64,000 nucleotides of DNA from Psychrobacter sp. UBA3480 (GTDB lineage: Bacteria > Pseudomonadota > Gammaproteobacteria > Pseudomonadales > Moraxellaceae): NCBI RefSeq assembly GCF_002377945.1, contig NZ_DFQV01000020.1, positions 517,628 to 581,627 on the forward strand, written 5' to 3'. Below, piece after piece: positions 47,163 through 56,645 of the stretch (within the stretch, counting starts at the first letter, position 1; each line of letters begins with the position of its first letter). Under the pieces are notes generated by a model. That model did not search any database and was not told where the DNA came from. It saw only the letters and a list, made by a program, of their open reading frames with translations. Both the position numbers and the translations under genes were made by a program.

Positions 47163-48601
47163 GAGCGTTCTCCTGTGGCTGAGCGGCTAGGGGTAATAAA
47201 TGGCGCAGTCAAAAATCCTTTAACCGCACCCATGTAGCGAGGAATATCAAACAAGAATGAGTCATGTCCGTGCGGCGCGTCAATATTGATATAGCTGACT
47301 GGTTTGCCAGTAGCCATCAGTGCATCGACAATCTCTTGCGAGCGCTCAGGTGCAAAGCGCCAGTCAGTGGTAAATGACACGACCAGATATTGGCATTGCG
47401 TATGGGCAAAGGCCGCTTTGAGCGCAGAAAGCTCTTGCTGACGATCAGACTCAATATCTTCAATCGTCGTTACTGCATCTTCTAACTCACTCTGTGCATT
47501 CGCTTTGCTAGATTCGACTGACGCCGCGATTGAGTCTTCTATTTGCACTGCCGACTCTGTAGTATCTTTTGCTACCGTTGATGGATAGTCGCGCGTCGGA
47601 TCAAAGTAATCTAAGGCTTTAGTCATGAGCAGATAAGTATTGGCATCGAAGTTTTCACTAAAGCGCTCGCCTTGATAGCGTAGATAGCTTTCGACCTGAA
47701 ACTCGACATCGTAGCCATACATGAATTTGCCAGATTTTAAATCACGACCAAATTTTGCTTTCATCGCGTCATCAGTTAGATAGGTAATATGGCCAACCAT
47801 ACGCGCCAATATCAGTCCGCGACGAGGATAAGTGCCTTCTTGTATATAGCGCCCGTCTTTAAAGTCAGGATCGGATAATATAGATTGGCGCGCTACTTCG
47901 TTAAAGGCGATATTTTGAGCAGATAGCTTTGGCGTACTGGCGATGACCACACAGCGCTTTAACCGCTCTGGATAATCAACAGACCATTGTAGCGCTTGCA
48001 TACCGCCCATTGAACCACCAACAATCGCATGCCAAACGTCGATGCCTAGACGATCTGAGAGCATTGCTTGGGTTTTTACCCAGTCTTTGATGGTGATCAG
48101 CGGAAAATCAGGGCCATACACTTGCGGCTCATCGCTGCTATTTGCATCAAGGCTGTCCGAACTAACACTATCCGAATCAACGCTATCAGGGTTAATAGTG
48201 GTAGGCCCTGTTGAACCAAAACAGCTGCCGATATTATTGACACATACTACATAAAACTGATTGGTATCAATTGCTTTATTGGGGCCAATCATATTGTCCC
48301 ACCAGCCTGCTTTTTTGTCATCAGCACTATGGAAGCCAGCTGCATGATGATTGCCAGATAACGCGTGGCAAATCAGAATCGCATTTGATTTATCGCGATT
48401 GAGCGTACCGTAAGTCTCTACCATCAAGTCAAACGAGGGTAGGGTACGGTTGCATTCTAACGTTAAGGGCTCCGCGAAATGAAAATTTTGGGGCGTAACG
48501 ACACCCACAGACCCTACAGCACTTTCAATATTGGCTGAGCTATTAGGGTGAGGTTGTGAATTAGGATGCTGGTCACTGGTATTATCAGAGCGTGCGTTCA
48601 A
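47159..48601 (-). CDS. metX: Homoserine O-acyltransferase MetX
   Basis: Activates homoserine with acetyl- or succinyl-CoA in methionine synthesis; an alpha/beta hydrolase with nucleophile Ser197 in [13 protein letters not shown] and catalytic His in [10 protein letters not shown]. Which acyl donor it uses cannot be told reliably by eye; MetX of gammaproteobacteria is often a succinyltransferase. At 480 residues it is ~100 longer than usual (~380) owing to two low-complexity insertions, a Ser/Asp-rich one at residues ~138-158 and an acidic Ser/Glu one at ~341-390, plus a polar N-terminus. The start is TTG at 48601 with GAGG upstream; no better in-frame ATG exists near the conserved N-terminal [11 protein letters not shown]. 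Confidence 0.95.
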   Translation of the reverse strand: MNARSDNTSDQHPNSQPHPNSSANIESAVGSVGVVTPQNFHFAEPLTLECNRTLPSFDLMVETYGTLNRDKSNAILICHALSGNHHAAGFHSADDKKAGWWDNMIGPNKAIDTNQFYVVCVNNIGSCFGSTGPTTINPDSVDSDSVSSDSLDANSSDEPQVYGPDFPLITIKDWVKTQAMLSDRLGIDVWHAIVGGSMGGMQALQWSVDYPERLKRCVVIASTPKLSAQNIAFNEVARQSILSDPDFKDGRYIQEGTYPRRGLILARMVGHITYLTDDAMKAKFGRDLKSGKFMYGYDVEFQVESYLRYQGERFSENFDANTYLLMTKALDYFDPTRDYPSTVAKDTTESAVQIEDSIAASVESSKANAQSELEDAVTTIEDIESDRQQELSALKAAFAHTQCQYLVVSFTTDWRFAPERSQEIVDALMATGKPVSYINIDAPHGHDSFLFDIPRYMGAVKGFLTAPFITPSRSATGERS

Positions 48602-48997
48602 AGCTACCTCGCAAGACTACAATCATCAATAAAATAAAAGCAAAATGGCACGTTGCTAACAGGCTATTTTAGCTACACGGTTTTTATAAACTGGGCCTGC
48701 CTATTGTATGGTGATGCGCGTTGGAGTACAACCGTCGAGCGTGCCTTTCGAGCGTATCGATCATAGTTTGTATGTAAAATTCGCCATAGGCAAATAATGA
48801 ACAAGCCGCTAGCATCAAGTAATCAAGAGTTAATAAATAGCAACTGCGTATCAAATTGTATAGGGGCGCTTTTAGCGCGCGTCATTAATGGATAAAATGC
48901 TACACTAATGAAGTGTCTATTCAACTGTGTCTTAACAGTATCGTCTCTTATTATTTTGACATCACCCTTAATAACTTACTGCTAATAAAGTGCTGCT
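48602..48997. other. Divergent spacer metX / hemH
   Basis: 396 bp with the metX and hemH promoters. No ORF and no SAM-riboswitch-like architecture could be made out. Confidence 0.4.
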
Positions 48998-50017
48998 ATG
49001 AAACCTAAATTGCCCCCACGTATTGCCGTTTTGTTAGTGAATCTTGGTACCCCAGATGAGCCAACGGCACCTGCCGTACGTCGCTACCTCAAACAGTTTT
49101 TGTCAGACCCACGAGTGATCGAGATTCCCAAATTCCTATGGGCTATTATTCTGAATCTATTTGTCTTACCAAGTCGTCCTAAGCGCGTAGCAAAGGCTTA
49201 CGCCAGTATCTGGGAAGGTGATTCACCGATTCGTAAAATACTAAAAAGCCAAGTTGAGCTATTAGAACCACGTTTGGCCGATAGTGTGGCACCATTTCGA
49301 GTCTCCGTGCATCCGGCGATGAGCTATGGTAACCCTGGTTTGCCTGATGTCATGGACGCGCTACGTGGTGAAGGGGTCGACCACTTTGTCATTCTGCCGT
49401 TGTTTCCGCAGTACTCTGCCTCTTCAGGCGGTGCCGTATATGATGCGCTGACGAAGTGGACGCTCAAGCAACGCAACTTGCCAAACTATACGATTGTCAA
49501 AGACTACTTTGCCCATCCACTATATATTCAAGCTTTGGCCAACTCTATTCGCCGTTTTCAAGAGAAGCATGGCAAGCCTGAAAAATTGATGTTTAGTTTT
49601 CATGGTATCCCGCAGCCTTATGCTGATAAAGGCGATCCTTATCCTAAACGCTGTAAATGTACGGCTGCGCAAGTGGCGCATGAGCTTGGCCTAACAGAGG
49701 ATGAATGGATTATCAGTTTCCAGTCACGTTTTGGTAAGCAAGAGTGGGTCAAGCCGTATACCGATGTGGTGTTGGAAGATTGGGGTCAGTCAGGTGTGCG
49801 CTCGGTACAGGTGATTAGTCCGGCGTTCTCGGCAGACTGTCTAGAGACATTAGAAGAGTTAGCCATTGAAAACCGTGATAACTTCCTTAATGCTGGCGGG
49901 CAAGAGTATCATTATATTCCTGCACTAAATCTTGATGAAACACATATTGAATTGCTTGAAGCGTTGAGTTTGCCATTGGTGAAAGGTTGGGCTGGCACGC
50001 TAGATGGCTGGGTTTAG
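48998..50017 (+). CDS. hemH: Ferrochelatase
   Basis: Inserts Fe2+ into protoporphyrin IX, the last step of haem synthesis. Family motifs: [29 protein letters not shown] at the start, [16 protein letters not shown], the catalytic His in [18 protein letters not shown], and the [16 protein letters not shown] block with [16 protein letters not shown]. Length of 339 residues is typical. The RCKC segment after the catalytic His is common in gammaproteobacterial members. The ribosome-binding site is weak. A terminator follows. Confidence 0.97.
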   Translation: MKPKLPPRIAVLLVNLGTPDEPTAPAVRRYLKQFLSDPRVIEIPKFLWAIILNLFVLPSRPKRVAKAYASIWEGDSPIRKILKSQVELLEPRLADSVAPFRVSVHPAMSYGNPGLPDVMDALRGEGVDHFVILPLFPQYSASSGGAVYDALTKWTLKQRNLPNYTIVKDYFAHPLYIQALANSIRRFQEKHGKPEKLMFSFHGIPQPYADKGDPYPKRCKCTAAQVAHELGLTEDEWIISFQSRFGKQEWVKPYTDVVLEDWGQSGVRSVQVISPAFSADCLETLEELAIENRDNFLNAGGQEYHYIPALNLDETHIELLEALSLPLVKGWAGTLDGWV

Positions 50018-50059
50018 ACAGACGAAAGTCGCTGTTTTAGTAAGTTGAATAGTAGAATG

Positions 50060-50096
50060 AAAAAAGCACGCTTAATATAGTTAAGCGTGCTTTTTT
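50060..50096. terminator. Bidirectional terminator after hemH
   Basis: AAAAAAGCACGCTTAA-TATAG-TTAAGCGTGCTTTTTT: perfect stem with tracts both sides, serving hemH and the convergent gene ending at 50132. Confidence 0.93.
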
Positions 50097-50131
50097 GGTT
50101 TAGAGAGGTAGATCAACAATCGTATTAAGTT

Positions 50132-50515
50132 CTAAAAATCATCATCGTTGCTACGTTCAGCCGCTTCTCTATCCACAATGTCCATCGCATCTGGATAATC
50201 GCTGTCATCAAGGTTATCCTGAACTAAAATCTCATCGACACGAGACTCATCGATATTTTGTCGATGCGCAGGTGTTAGTCCTTGGGTCGCATCACTACCG
50301 ACTTCTGAGTTATTAAATCCCGCACTATTATCAATCACATCATCGTTATCAATGGTATGCAGCATAGGATTGTCCAAATCGACCAATTGGTTGTTTTGTT
50401 CATCCTGATTGTTGTTATCTAAATTATCTGAGTTATCGACGCTGTCATTATTGTCACGACGATTACCGTCAATATGATCCATCTCTTCTGGTAATGGGTT
50501 TTTTGAGTTTTCCAT
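50132..50515 (-). CDS. Acidic Asp/Asn-rich protein of unknown function
   Basis: From ATG 50515 (AAGGA eight bases upstream) this is a 127-residue, strongly acidic protein, rich in Asp, Asn and Glu, with no hydrophobic segment. The N-terminus ENSKNPLPEEMDHIDGNRRDNND is followed by an Asp/Asn-rich stretch and a more ordered C-terminal part (TPAHRQNIDESRVDEILVQDNLDDSDYPDAMDIVD region). The longer frame to 50596 is less likely. It looks disordered and soluble. I do not recognise a family. Confidence 0.6.
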   Translation of the reverse strand: MENSKNPLPEEMDHIDGNRRDNNDSVDNSDNLDNNNQDEQNNQLVDLDNPMLHTIDNDDVIDNSAGFNNSEVGSDATQGLTPAHRQNIDESRVDEILVQDNLDDSDYPDAMDIVDREAAERSNDDDF

Positions 50516-50802
50516 GAATAATTCCTTATTGTAGTTATTAGATGTCGCCATCATTAGAAGTAAAATATCGCGCTGGCTTGTTAAAGCATCGCTCATTGCA
50601 ATGTAGATTATATGCTTCTCAGTTTGTACGCTTATTCAACTTTTCACTAGTAGTAAGGTGTGACAGGATGTTCAAAAAATGTAAGACAATGACTAGAACG
50701 CAAAACGACTACTCAAGATGAGTAGCCGTAATTATTTATGAAATTTATGCTAAGTCTTTGTACGATAGCCAGATCGCTACATAAATAATAAAACTTATAG
50801 TG

Positions 50803-51339
50803 TTAATTATTGGCGTGGTCAAACTTGTAGTTTAACTTCTGTACTAGACATGACTGATAGTCAGCCAGTTTAAATCGCCATAAATAGGTCAAGGCGATAC
50901 CATAAATGGCAGTCTCAGCCAGCTCTTCGACAATTTCACCAGGTGTATGCGGGAACATAATAGCGTTCTCGCCCATGTACTGAATGATAGCCAGTACAGT
51001 AACGCTAAGATAGAGCGAAACGGGCACGTTTTTTAGCACTGCCCATAGGTAATGCCTTGAGTAGACCAGCAAACCAAGCGCGACGAGATAGATAACGGTA
51101 AGGACGCTGTCCTCCCACCAGTCATAAGACTGACCAAGCATCGAAAAATCGCTTGGAACCAGTAAGTCTGGTAGATAGTTCAACTCTCGACGAATGACAG
51201 AGACAAATATAAGTACGGCTGCCAGCCAAAAAGCCTTAATTTGTTTGACATGACTTTTCATAACATATTGTGAACTGCGCAATAGGCATACTATCAAAAG
51301 TATAATGCCAGGGATTTCGATGATGCCATCTGAACTCAA
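50803..51339 (-). CDS. Multi-pass membrane protein of unknown function
   Basis: A 178-residue protein with five hydrophobic segments: IIEIPGIILLIVCLL, FWLAAVLIFVSVI, SVLTVIYLVALGLLVYS, PVSLYLSVTVLAIIQYM and the weaker AIYGIALTYLW. Polar ends and a short C-terminal tail lie outside. The start is TTG at 51339 with GGAG nine bases upstream; no in-frame ATG near the start is available. I do not recognise the family. It lies downstream of polA on the same strand but behind a terminator, so is probably transcribed on its own. Confidence 0.65.
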   Translation of the reverse strand: MSSDGIIEIPGIILLIVCLLRSSQYVMKSHVKQIKAFWLAAVLIFVSVIRRELNYLPDLLVPSDFSMLGQSYDWWEDSVLTVIYLVALGLLVYSRHYLWAVLKNVPVSLYLSVTVLAIIQYMGENAIMFPHTPGEIVEELAETAIYGIALTYLWRFKLADYQSCLVQKLNYKFDHANN

Positions 51340-51365
51340 GATAAATGACTCCTGATTTTATAAAA

Positions 51366-51395
51366 CAAAAAAGTGAGCCCAAAGGCTCACTTTAA
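51366..51395 (-). terminator. Terminator after polA
   Basis: On the minus strand AAAGTGAGCC-TTTG-GGCTCACTTT followed by TTTTG. It is ~215 bp beyond the polA stop and just upstream of the next minus-strand gene. Confidence 0.78.
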
Positions 51396-51611
51396 AGCAA
51401 AAATATCGAATAGTTAGGGTTTAACAGATGTCCTATTATAAACCCCATATTTAGATATTACTGTTATGAAATATAACTAACTGGTCATAAGTGATTGTTA
51501 ATATAAACAATATATAATGACTTATTGTAGTGTTAGTTATCAAAAACTCTAATATCTGCAAGGTACATTTATAATCATACCTTGCATGCTTGACAAAATG
51601 ACAGTGAGTGA

Positions 51612-54590
51612 TTAATGCGCCTCATCCCAGTTTTGACCGCTATCAGTCTCGACCAGTAAGGGCACTGCAAAGTCGACGTGCCAACCTTTCTCTACTGCTG
51701 TAGTCGTCAATACATCTTGCATAGCATCAGTAATCAGCTGGCTAACTTCGTCTACTTTATCCGCATCGACTTCAAACACCAATTCATCGTGAACCTGTAG
51801 CAGCATTTTGGCTTGTTCTTTTGGCAGCACTTTATCAACGGCAATCATAGCAAGCTTGATTAGATCAGCAGCAGAGCCTTGTAGTGGCGCGTTAATCGCC
51901 GCGCGCTCAGCACCTTGCTTGACCATACGATTGCTGTGATTGATATCAGGCGTATAGAGCTTACGACCTAATATCGTCTCAACATAACCTTGCTCATAAG
52001 CGCTTGCACGCGTATTGATCATATAGTTTTTGACGCCTGGATAGCGCTCAAAGTACATATCGATATAGTCTTGTGCTTCGCCGCGGCTCATCTGTAGCTG
52101 CTTGGCAAGTCCAAAGGCACTCATCCCGTATAGTAGACCAAAGTTAATGGCTTTAGCATTACGACGCTCGGTCGAAGTGACGTCTGCGACATCCTTACCA
52201 AGTACTTCGGCAGCGGTGGCCGCGTGAATATCTAACCCTTCGTTAAAGGCATGAGTTAGGTTTTTATCACCTGAGAAGTGCGCCATTAAACGAAGTTCAA
52301 TCTGTGAATAATCCGCAGCCAAAATAACGCGACCTTCTGGCGCGATAAAGGCTTGACGAATTAAGCGACCAGTCGCAGTACGAATGGGGATATTTTGTAA
52401 GTTAGGATCTGTCGATGACAAACGCCCAGTGCTCGTTAACGCCTGATGGTAGCTAGTATGCACGCGATCGGTTTCGCTATCTGCAACATTATCCAGCGCA
52501 TCGGTATAAGTGCTTTTGAGCTTAGATAGTCCGCGATACTCTAGCGTAATATCGACCAATGGATGATCGATTTTTGATAGTACCGCTTCACCAGTCGAGT
52601 ATTGACCAGACTTGGTTTTTTTACCACCAGCGACGCCTAGCTTTTCGAACAGCATCTCACCGAGCTGCTTAGGTGAGCCTAAGTTAAATTCCTCACCTGC
52701 CACTTCATAGGCGCGTTTTTCTAGGGCGACAATTTCTTCATCGAAGCGTTTTGATAGCTCGTTCAAGAAGGAGCGTTTAATCAATATGCCATGCGCTTCC
52801 ATTTGGCAAAGTATCTCTGCCGTTGGAATTTCTAGCTCGTGTAGTAATTTGGCATTATTGGCATCGTTAGCTAGCTCAACGCTGAACACGTCAAATAATT
52901 GATAGGTGATATCGGCATCTTCACAAGCATAATCGCTCGCGATATCGATGGCCACTTGGTCAAAGGTAACTTGCTTAGCGCCTTTACCTGCCACATCTTC
53001 AAAGCTGATGGTTTGCGTTTGTAGATAATGGCGTGCCAAATCATCCATGCCGTGGCGAGTAGCTGCCGCATTGATGACGTAGCTGGCAAGCATCGTATCC
53101 ATTGCCCAGTTATTTGGCTGCTCATGTATGACGCCAACTAGGTCGATATCATAGTGAGCGAGGATGTGCGCATCATACTTTAGATGCTGACCGATTTTAC
53201 CGATATTTGGGTTCTCTAAGACAGGTTTTAAGCGAGCTAATACTGTATCGCGATCAAGTTGCTTGGCAGTTAGCTCATCACCTTCTAGGCTATGCGTAAG
53301 CGGAATGTAATAGGCTTCGTGTGCTTGCAACGCAAAGGATAAACCAACGATTTGTGCATCACGCCAATGAACGCTAGTGGTCTCGGTATCAATGACAAAG
53401 TGCGGAGCAGCTTCTAACAACTCGACCAAGCTATCAAACGCTGGCTCGTCGAGTACAGTATGCCACGCTTTATCATGGTTAGTGCTGTCTTTGATATTGT
53501 CGCTCTTGGTGGATTGGAGTGATTTTGCCACCTGTGCCTGTGACTCCGTATCGGCTTGGCTATCAGCAACACTTTTCGAACCATTGGCAGGATGATTTGG
53601 ATGATCAAGCGATGCCAGCTCATTTCTAAACTCAAGCTCATTATATAATTCACGCAATTCATTTATATGCGCACAAGGGTCGGTATTGATTTTTAGATCA
53701 TTCCAATCTTGACCGATGGCTAAGTTAGTGACGATGGTAGCCAGCTTTCTATTAAAAGGAATGTCGTCGGCGTGTTCAATCAGACCTTTCGCCCCGCGAC
53801 CTTTAATAAAGCCAATATGTTTGAGCATATTTTCGATATCACCATACTCAACGAGCAGGTCTTTAGCGGTCTTTTTACCAATACCAGGTACGCCTTTAAT
53901 ACCGTCAGAGGCATCACCCATTAGCGTTAAGAAATCGATCATTTGGTTTGGGTTAATACCGAATTTATCGATTACCGCTGGTGTATCCGTGACTTTGCCC
54001 GTAAAGCTGTCTTCCAGTACCACGCAGTCGTTGACCAGCTGCATCATGTCTTTATCACCCGTCGAGATGACCACATGATGACCTTGCTCGACAGCGCGAT
54101 GGGCAAGTGTACCGATAATATCATCCGCTTCTGCACCCTCAATACGCAACAGTGGAATGCCTAATGCGGTGACTAAACGATGAATATAAGGAATTTGCTC
54201 TACCAGCTCGACATCGATGGGTGGACGAGCAGCCTTATAGTCAGCAGACATATGATGGCGAAAAGTCGGTGATTTGGTATCGAAGCAGACAGCCATATGG
54301 GTAGGGTGATAGCGACGCATCAGCTTGAGTAGCGCGTTGAGTGTACCGCGTATCGCATTGGTGATTAGGCCCTGCGAGTTTTGCATGGTTTTTGGTAGGG
54401 CGTGATAAGTGCGGAACAGATAATAGGAGCCATCAACCAAAATAAAAGGCGGCTGATCTTTGTCTACATGACTGGTATCCATCAGCGCCACGTTAGGCAT
54501 GGTATCGAAGTTTGGTAATGCTTTGGGGTCAAGCGCTTGGTGAGAGTTGTGGTTGTTATCGGTGGTATTGTCAGCTATGTCATCAGTCAT
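51612..54590 (-). CDS. polA: DNA polymerase I
   Basis: Gap-filling repair polymerase with all three activities. The 5'-3' exonuclease domain occupies the first ~330 residues (LVDGSYYLFRTYHALP, VISTGDKDMMQLV, MGDASDGIKGVPGIGKKTA). The 3'-5' proofreading domain is intact (FVIDTETTSVHWRDAQIVG with DxE). The polymerase domain has LSSTDPNLQNIPIRT, ADYSQIELRLMAHFS, RNAKAINFGLLYGMSAFGLA and VHDELVFEV. An insertion rich in Ser/Gln/Asp sits at residues ~335-370 between the two nuclease domains. The frame opens at GTG 54599, but ATG 54590 is preferred, giving 992 residues (E. coli 928). Confidence 0.97.
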   Translation of the reverse strand: MTDDIADNTTDNNHNSHQALDPKALPNFDTMPNVALMDTSHVDKDQPPFILVDGSYYLFRTYHALPKTMQNSQGLITNAIRGTLNALLKLMRRYHPTHMAVCFDTKSPTFRHHMSADYKAARPPIDVELVEQIPYIHRLVTALGIPLLRIEGAEADDIIGTLAHRAVEQGHHVVISTGDKDMMQLVNDCVVLEDSFTGKVTDTPAVIDKFGINPNQMIDFLTLMGDASDGIKGVPGIGKKTAKDLLVEYGDIENMLKHIGFIKGRGAKGLIEHADDIPFNRKLATIVTNLAIGQDWNDLKINTDPCAHINELRELYNELEFRNELASLDHPNHPANGSKSVADSQADTESQAQVAKSLQSTKSDNIKDSTNHDKAWHTVLDEPAFDSLVELLEAAPHFVIDTETTSVHWRDAQIVGLSFALQAHEAYYIPLTHSLEGDELTAKQLDRDTVLARLKPVLENPNIGKIGQHLKYDAHILAHYDIDLVGVIHEQPNNWAMDTMLASYVINAAATRHGMDDLARHYLQTQTISFEDVAGKGAKQVTFDQVAIDIASDYACEDADITYQLFDVFSVELANDANNAKLLHELEIPTAEILCQMEAHGILIKRSFLNELSKRFDEEIVALEKRAYEVAGEEFNLGSPKQLGEMLFEKLGVAGGKKTKSGQYSTGEAVLSKIDHPLVDITLEYRGLSKLKSTYTDALDNVADSETDRVHTSYHQALTSTGRLSSTDPNLQNIPIRTATGRLIRQAFIAPEGRVILAADYSQIELRLMAHFSGDKNLTHAFNEGLDIHAATAAEVLGKDVADVTSTERRNAKAINFGLLYGMSAFGLAKQLQMSRGEAQDYIDMYFERYPGVKNYMINTRASAYEQGYVETILGRKLYTPDINHSNRMVKQGAERAAINAPLQGSAADLIKLAMIAVDKVLPKEQAKMLLQVHDELVFEVDADKVDEVSQLITDAMQDVLTTTAVEKGWHVDFAVPLLVETDSGQNWDEAH

Positions 54591-54762
54591 AAAAGTCACT
54601 TATCAGCTATTAGATAAAAATATATACGCTTATTATAACGATAAAATCAGCGCGTGCCGAACTGCTTAACCGTTACGAGATGTTCTATCGTGTTCTTTTT
54701 CATTGAAATCTACACTGAGTTTTCGATATTCCATTTCTACAATAAATAAATTGCTAAAAACA

Positions 54763-54793
54763 AAAAAGAACCCAGATAAACTGAGTTCTTTTA
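54763..54793 (-). terminator. Terminator of ohr
   Basis: On the minus strand AAAAGAACTCAG-TTTA-TCTGGGTTCTTTTTTG: stem with a central mismatch or wobble and a T-run. Confidence 0.75.
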
Positions 54794-54855
54794 GAAGGGA
54801 ATAACTATCGACTACTTGTCATTCAATAGACGTTGATAACGAGTCTCTGAATACG

Positions 54856-55269
54856 TTATTTTACTTCTGAAGAGACTTCGACATCGATGTTACCGCTGGT
54901 CGCTTTCGAATATGGGCATACTTCATGCGCTTTTTCGACCAATTTTTGAATCTCGTCAGCAGATAGGTCTGTATTGTCAGCGATAACGTGGATTTTTACG
55001 GCAAGCTTATATTCGTGATTGTCACCTTGTAATAAGTCTACAGAGGTCTCAACAGTTGAGCCAAATGTTGCGCTTTCCATCTTTTTGACTACGCCTAAGG
55101 CGCCATCAAAACAAGCGCCATAACCCATCGCAAGTAATTGCTCAGGATTATTACCTTTTTCATTACCGCCTGGTGGTACCATATTGATTTCAAGATCGCT
55201 ATCGCTTAAGGTTGCCGTACCCATGCGGCCGCCAGTAACAGTAGATTTGGTAGAGTATAGAGATTTCAT
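54856..55269 (-). CDS. ohr: Organic hydroperoxide resistance protein, Ohr (OsmC family)
   Basis: Thiol peroxidase that reduces organic and fatty-acid hydroperoxides. At 137 residues it matches Ohr. Both redox cysteines are present: peroxidatic Cys in MGYGACFDGAL and resolving Cys in HEVCPYSKATSGNIDV. NPEQLLAMGYGACF and the GGRMG segment separate Ohr from OsmC. Ohr is usually repressed by OhrR; no MarR-type gene is adjacent. The gene stands alone and has its own terminator. Confidence 0.95.
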   Translation of the reverse strand: MKSLYSTKSTVTGGRMGTATLSDSDLEINMVPPGGNEKGNNPEQLLAMGYGACFDGALGVVKKMESATFGSTVETSVDLLQGDNHEYKLAVKIHVIADNTDLSADEIQKLVEKAHEVCPYSKATSGNIDVEVSSEVK

Positions 55270-55537
55270 GACACATCCTTTGTTGTAAGTTTTAATGTTT
55301 ATATTTGAGTGGTAAGTCTTAATATGAAACTTAGCATAACAAATCGCTCACGCAGCTCAGTGCATAGAGAGTAAATATATACTGCTAGTTTGTAAATGAG
55401 ATTTCGAGCTCAGTTTTATTCGTTTTTATATTTACAAGCTTATCGTATAGGCGTCAAAGAGGTACAATAGCGGTAATGAGCCATATATACGTTATCAGTA
55501 CGGATAATAAAAATCTGAATCATAAGGACATTGTTTG

Positions 55538-56440
55538 ATGAATAGATGGATTGCGATACCTAGTGTTTGCTTTTTGACGACGCTCGCTTTGATAGGGTGC
55601 GAGGAAGAAGACGGCGCTTATGGGACAGCTAGTAGCAAGATTACATTGACAAGCTTTGCTAATAGTTATGATAGCAAAGCCAATGCTACGGCAATTGCGC
55701 GAATTGACGAGACGTATCGTACTGGTGCGCGCGAGATCAAAACAACCAATCTCATCAACAGTTATAGCAATCAAAGCCTGAATGATTTAGACAGAACCGT
55801 ACTGGCAGATGATTTCGAGGGTCGACTTGAAAATAAAGACATCGAGGTTAATAATCGGACGGTCAAACGCCCCATCTATGAAAAAAACACCAATAACCAG
55901 CTAGAATACAAAACCACTTATAAGACACTCAACTTATCGGGTTTGCGTGCGAACAGCTATGTTGCTAGTACAAACGTGAACAATAGATACGGTATTATTA
56001 CCGACTTAAATAATTATTCTGAAATTCCGACCAATGTTGCCTTTCCTGAAGGGTCAGTTTGTTATATCCCTGTGGTAACTAGTGAGCGCTGGTTTTTGGC
56101 ATTTAATGAGAAAAACAAAAGCGGATACGCTACAATAGATGAATGGCTTGATGCAGCCAAACAACGCTCTAGTGACAACAGAGATCATAGAACTTCTCAG
56201 TTCGGAGTGGGCGTAGGCAATCAGCAACAAGCCGCGCAAGTCATGTTTTTCGAATACGATGATCAGCCTGCTTATGAATATAGCGGTGTTGAGTATGGAA
56301 AAGACGTCTATGAGGCAAACTATGTCGCCAAAGGTAGCACTGACCCGAACACAGACAGTCGTTTTGACGTAGTTGATTGTATAATCGTCAATGAAGTGGC
56401 TGGCGACTTCTTGGCTGAGCAAATCGAACGCTACTATTGA
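55538..56440 (+). CDS. Predicted lipoprotein of unknown function
   Basis: A 300-residue protein with a signal peptide ending in a lipobox (TLALIGC; Cys at residue ~21) followed by an acidic EEEDGAYG start of the mature chain, so it is probably lipidated. The rest is hydrophilic, Asn/Asp/Arg-rich and has no transmembrane helix: it is likely an outer-membrane or periplasmic lipoprotein. Two cysteines (GSVCYIPV and DVVDCIIV) could form a disulfide. No known domain is recognised. The frame can begin at TTG 55535, but the ATG at 55538 is standard, with AAGGAC upstream. A terminator follows. Confidence 0.72.
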   Translation: MNRWIAIPSVCFLTTLALIGCEEEDGAYGTASSKITLTSFANSYDSKANATAIARIDETYRTGAREIKTTNLINSYSNQSLNDLDRTVLADDFEGRLENKDIEVNNRTVKRPIYEKNTNNQLEYKTTYKTLNLSGLRANSYVASTNVNNRYGIITDLNNYSEIPTNVAFPEGSVCYIPVVTSERWFLAFNEKNKSGYATIDEWLDAAKQRSSDNRDHRTSQFGVGVGNQQQAAQVMFFEYDDQPAYEYSGVEYGKDVYEANYVAKGSTDPNTDSRFDVVDCIIVNEVAGDFLAEQIERYY

Positions 56441-56499
56441 GATAAATTAATGGTTATTAGTCGCGCTAATTAAGCAGGATAATCGCAATTTAAAAGCCC

Positions 56500-56539
56500 A
56501 AAAACACGCTTCGTTGAAATAACGGGGCGTGTTTTTTTA
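56500..56539 (+). terminator. Terminator after the lipoprotein gene
   Basis: AAAACACGC pairs with GCGTGTTTT across a larger internal loop that contains a CGTT/AACG stem, followed by T7. Confidence 0.75.
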
Positions 56540-56645
56540 TACGCTAATTCTGCACCCTGATGCTAAATCCGCTACAATACGCCCATTATTTATTTTATTT
56601 ATTTAGAGTCACTTCTAAATCACATAACTGTTGAAGCTGAAAATT

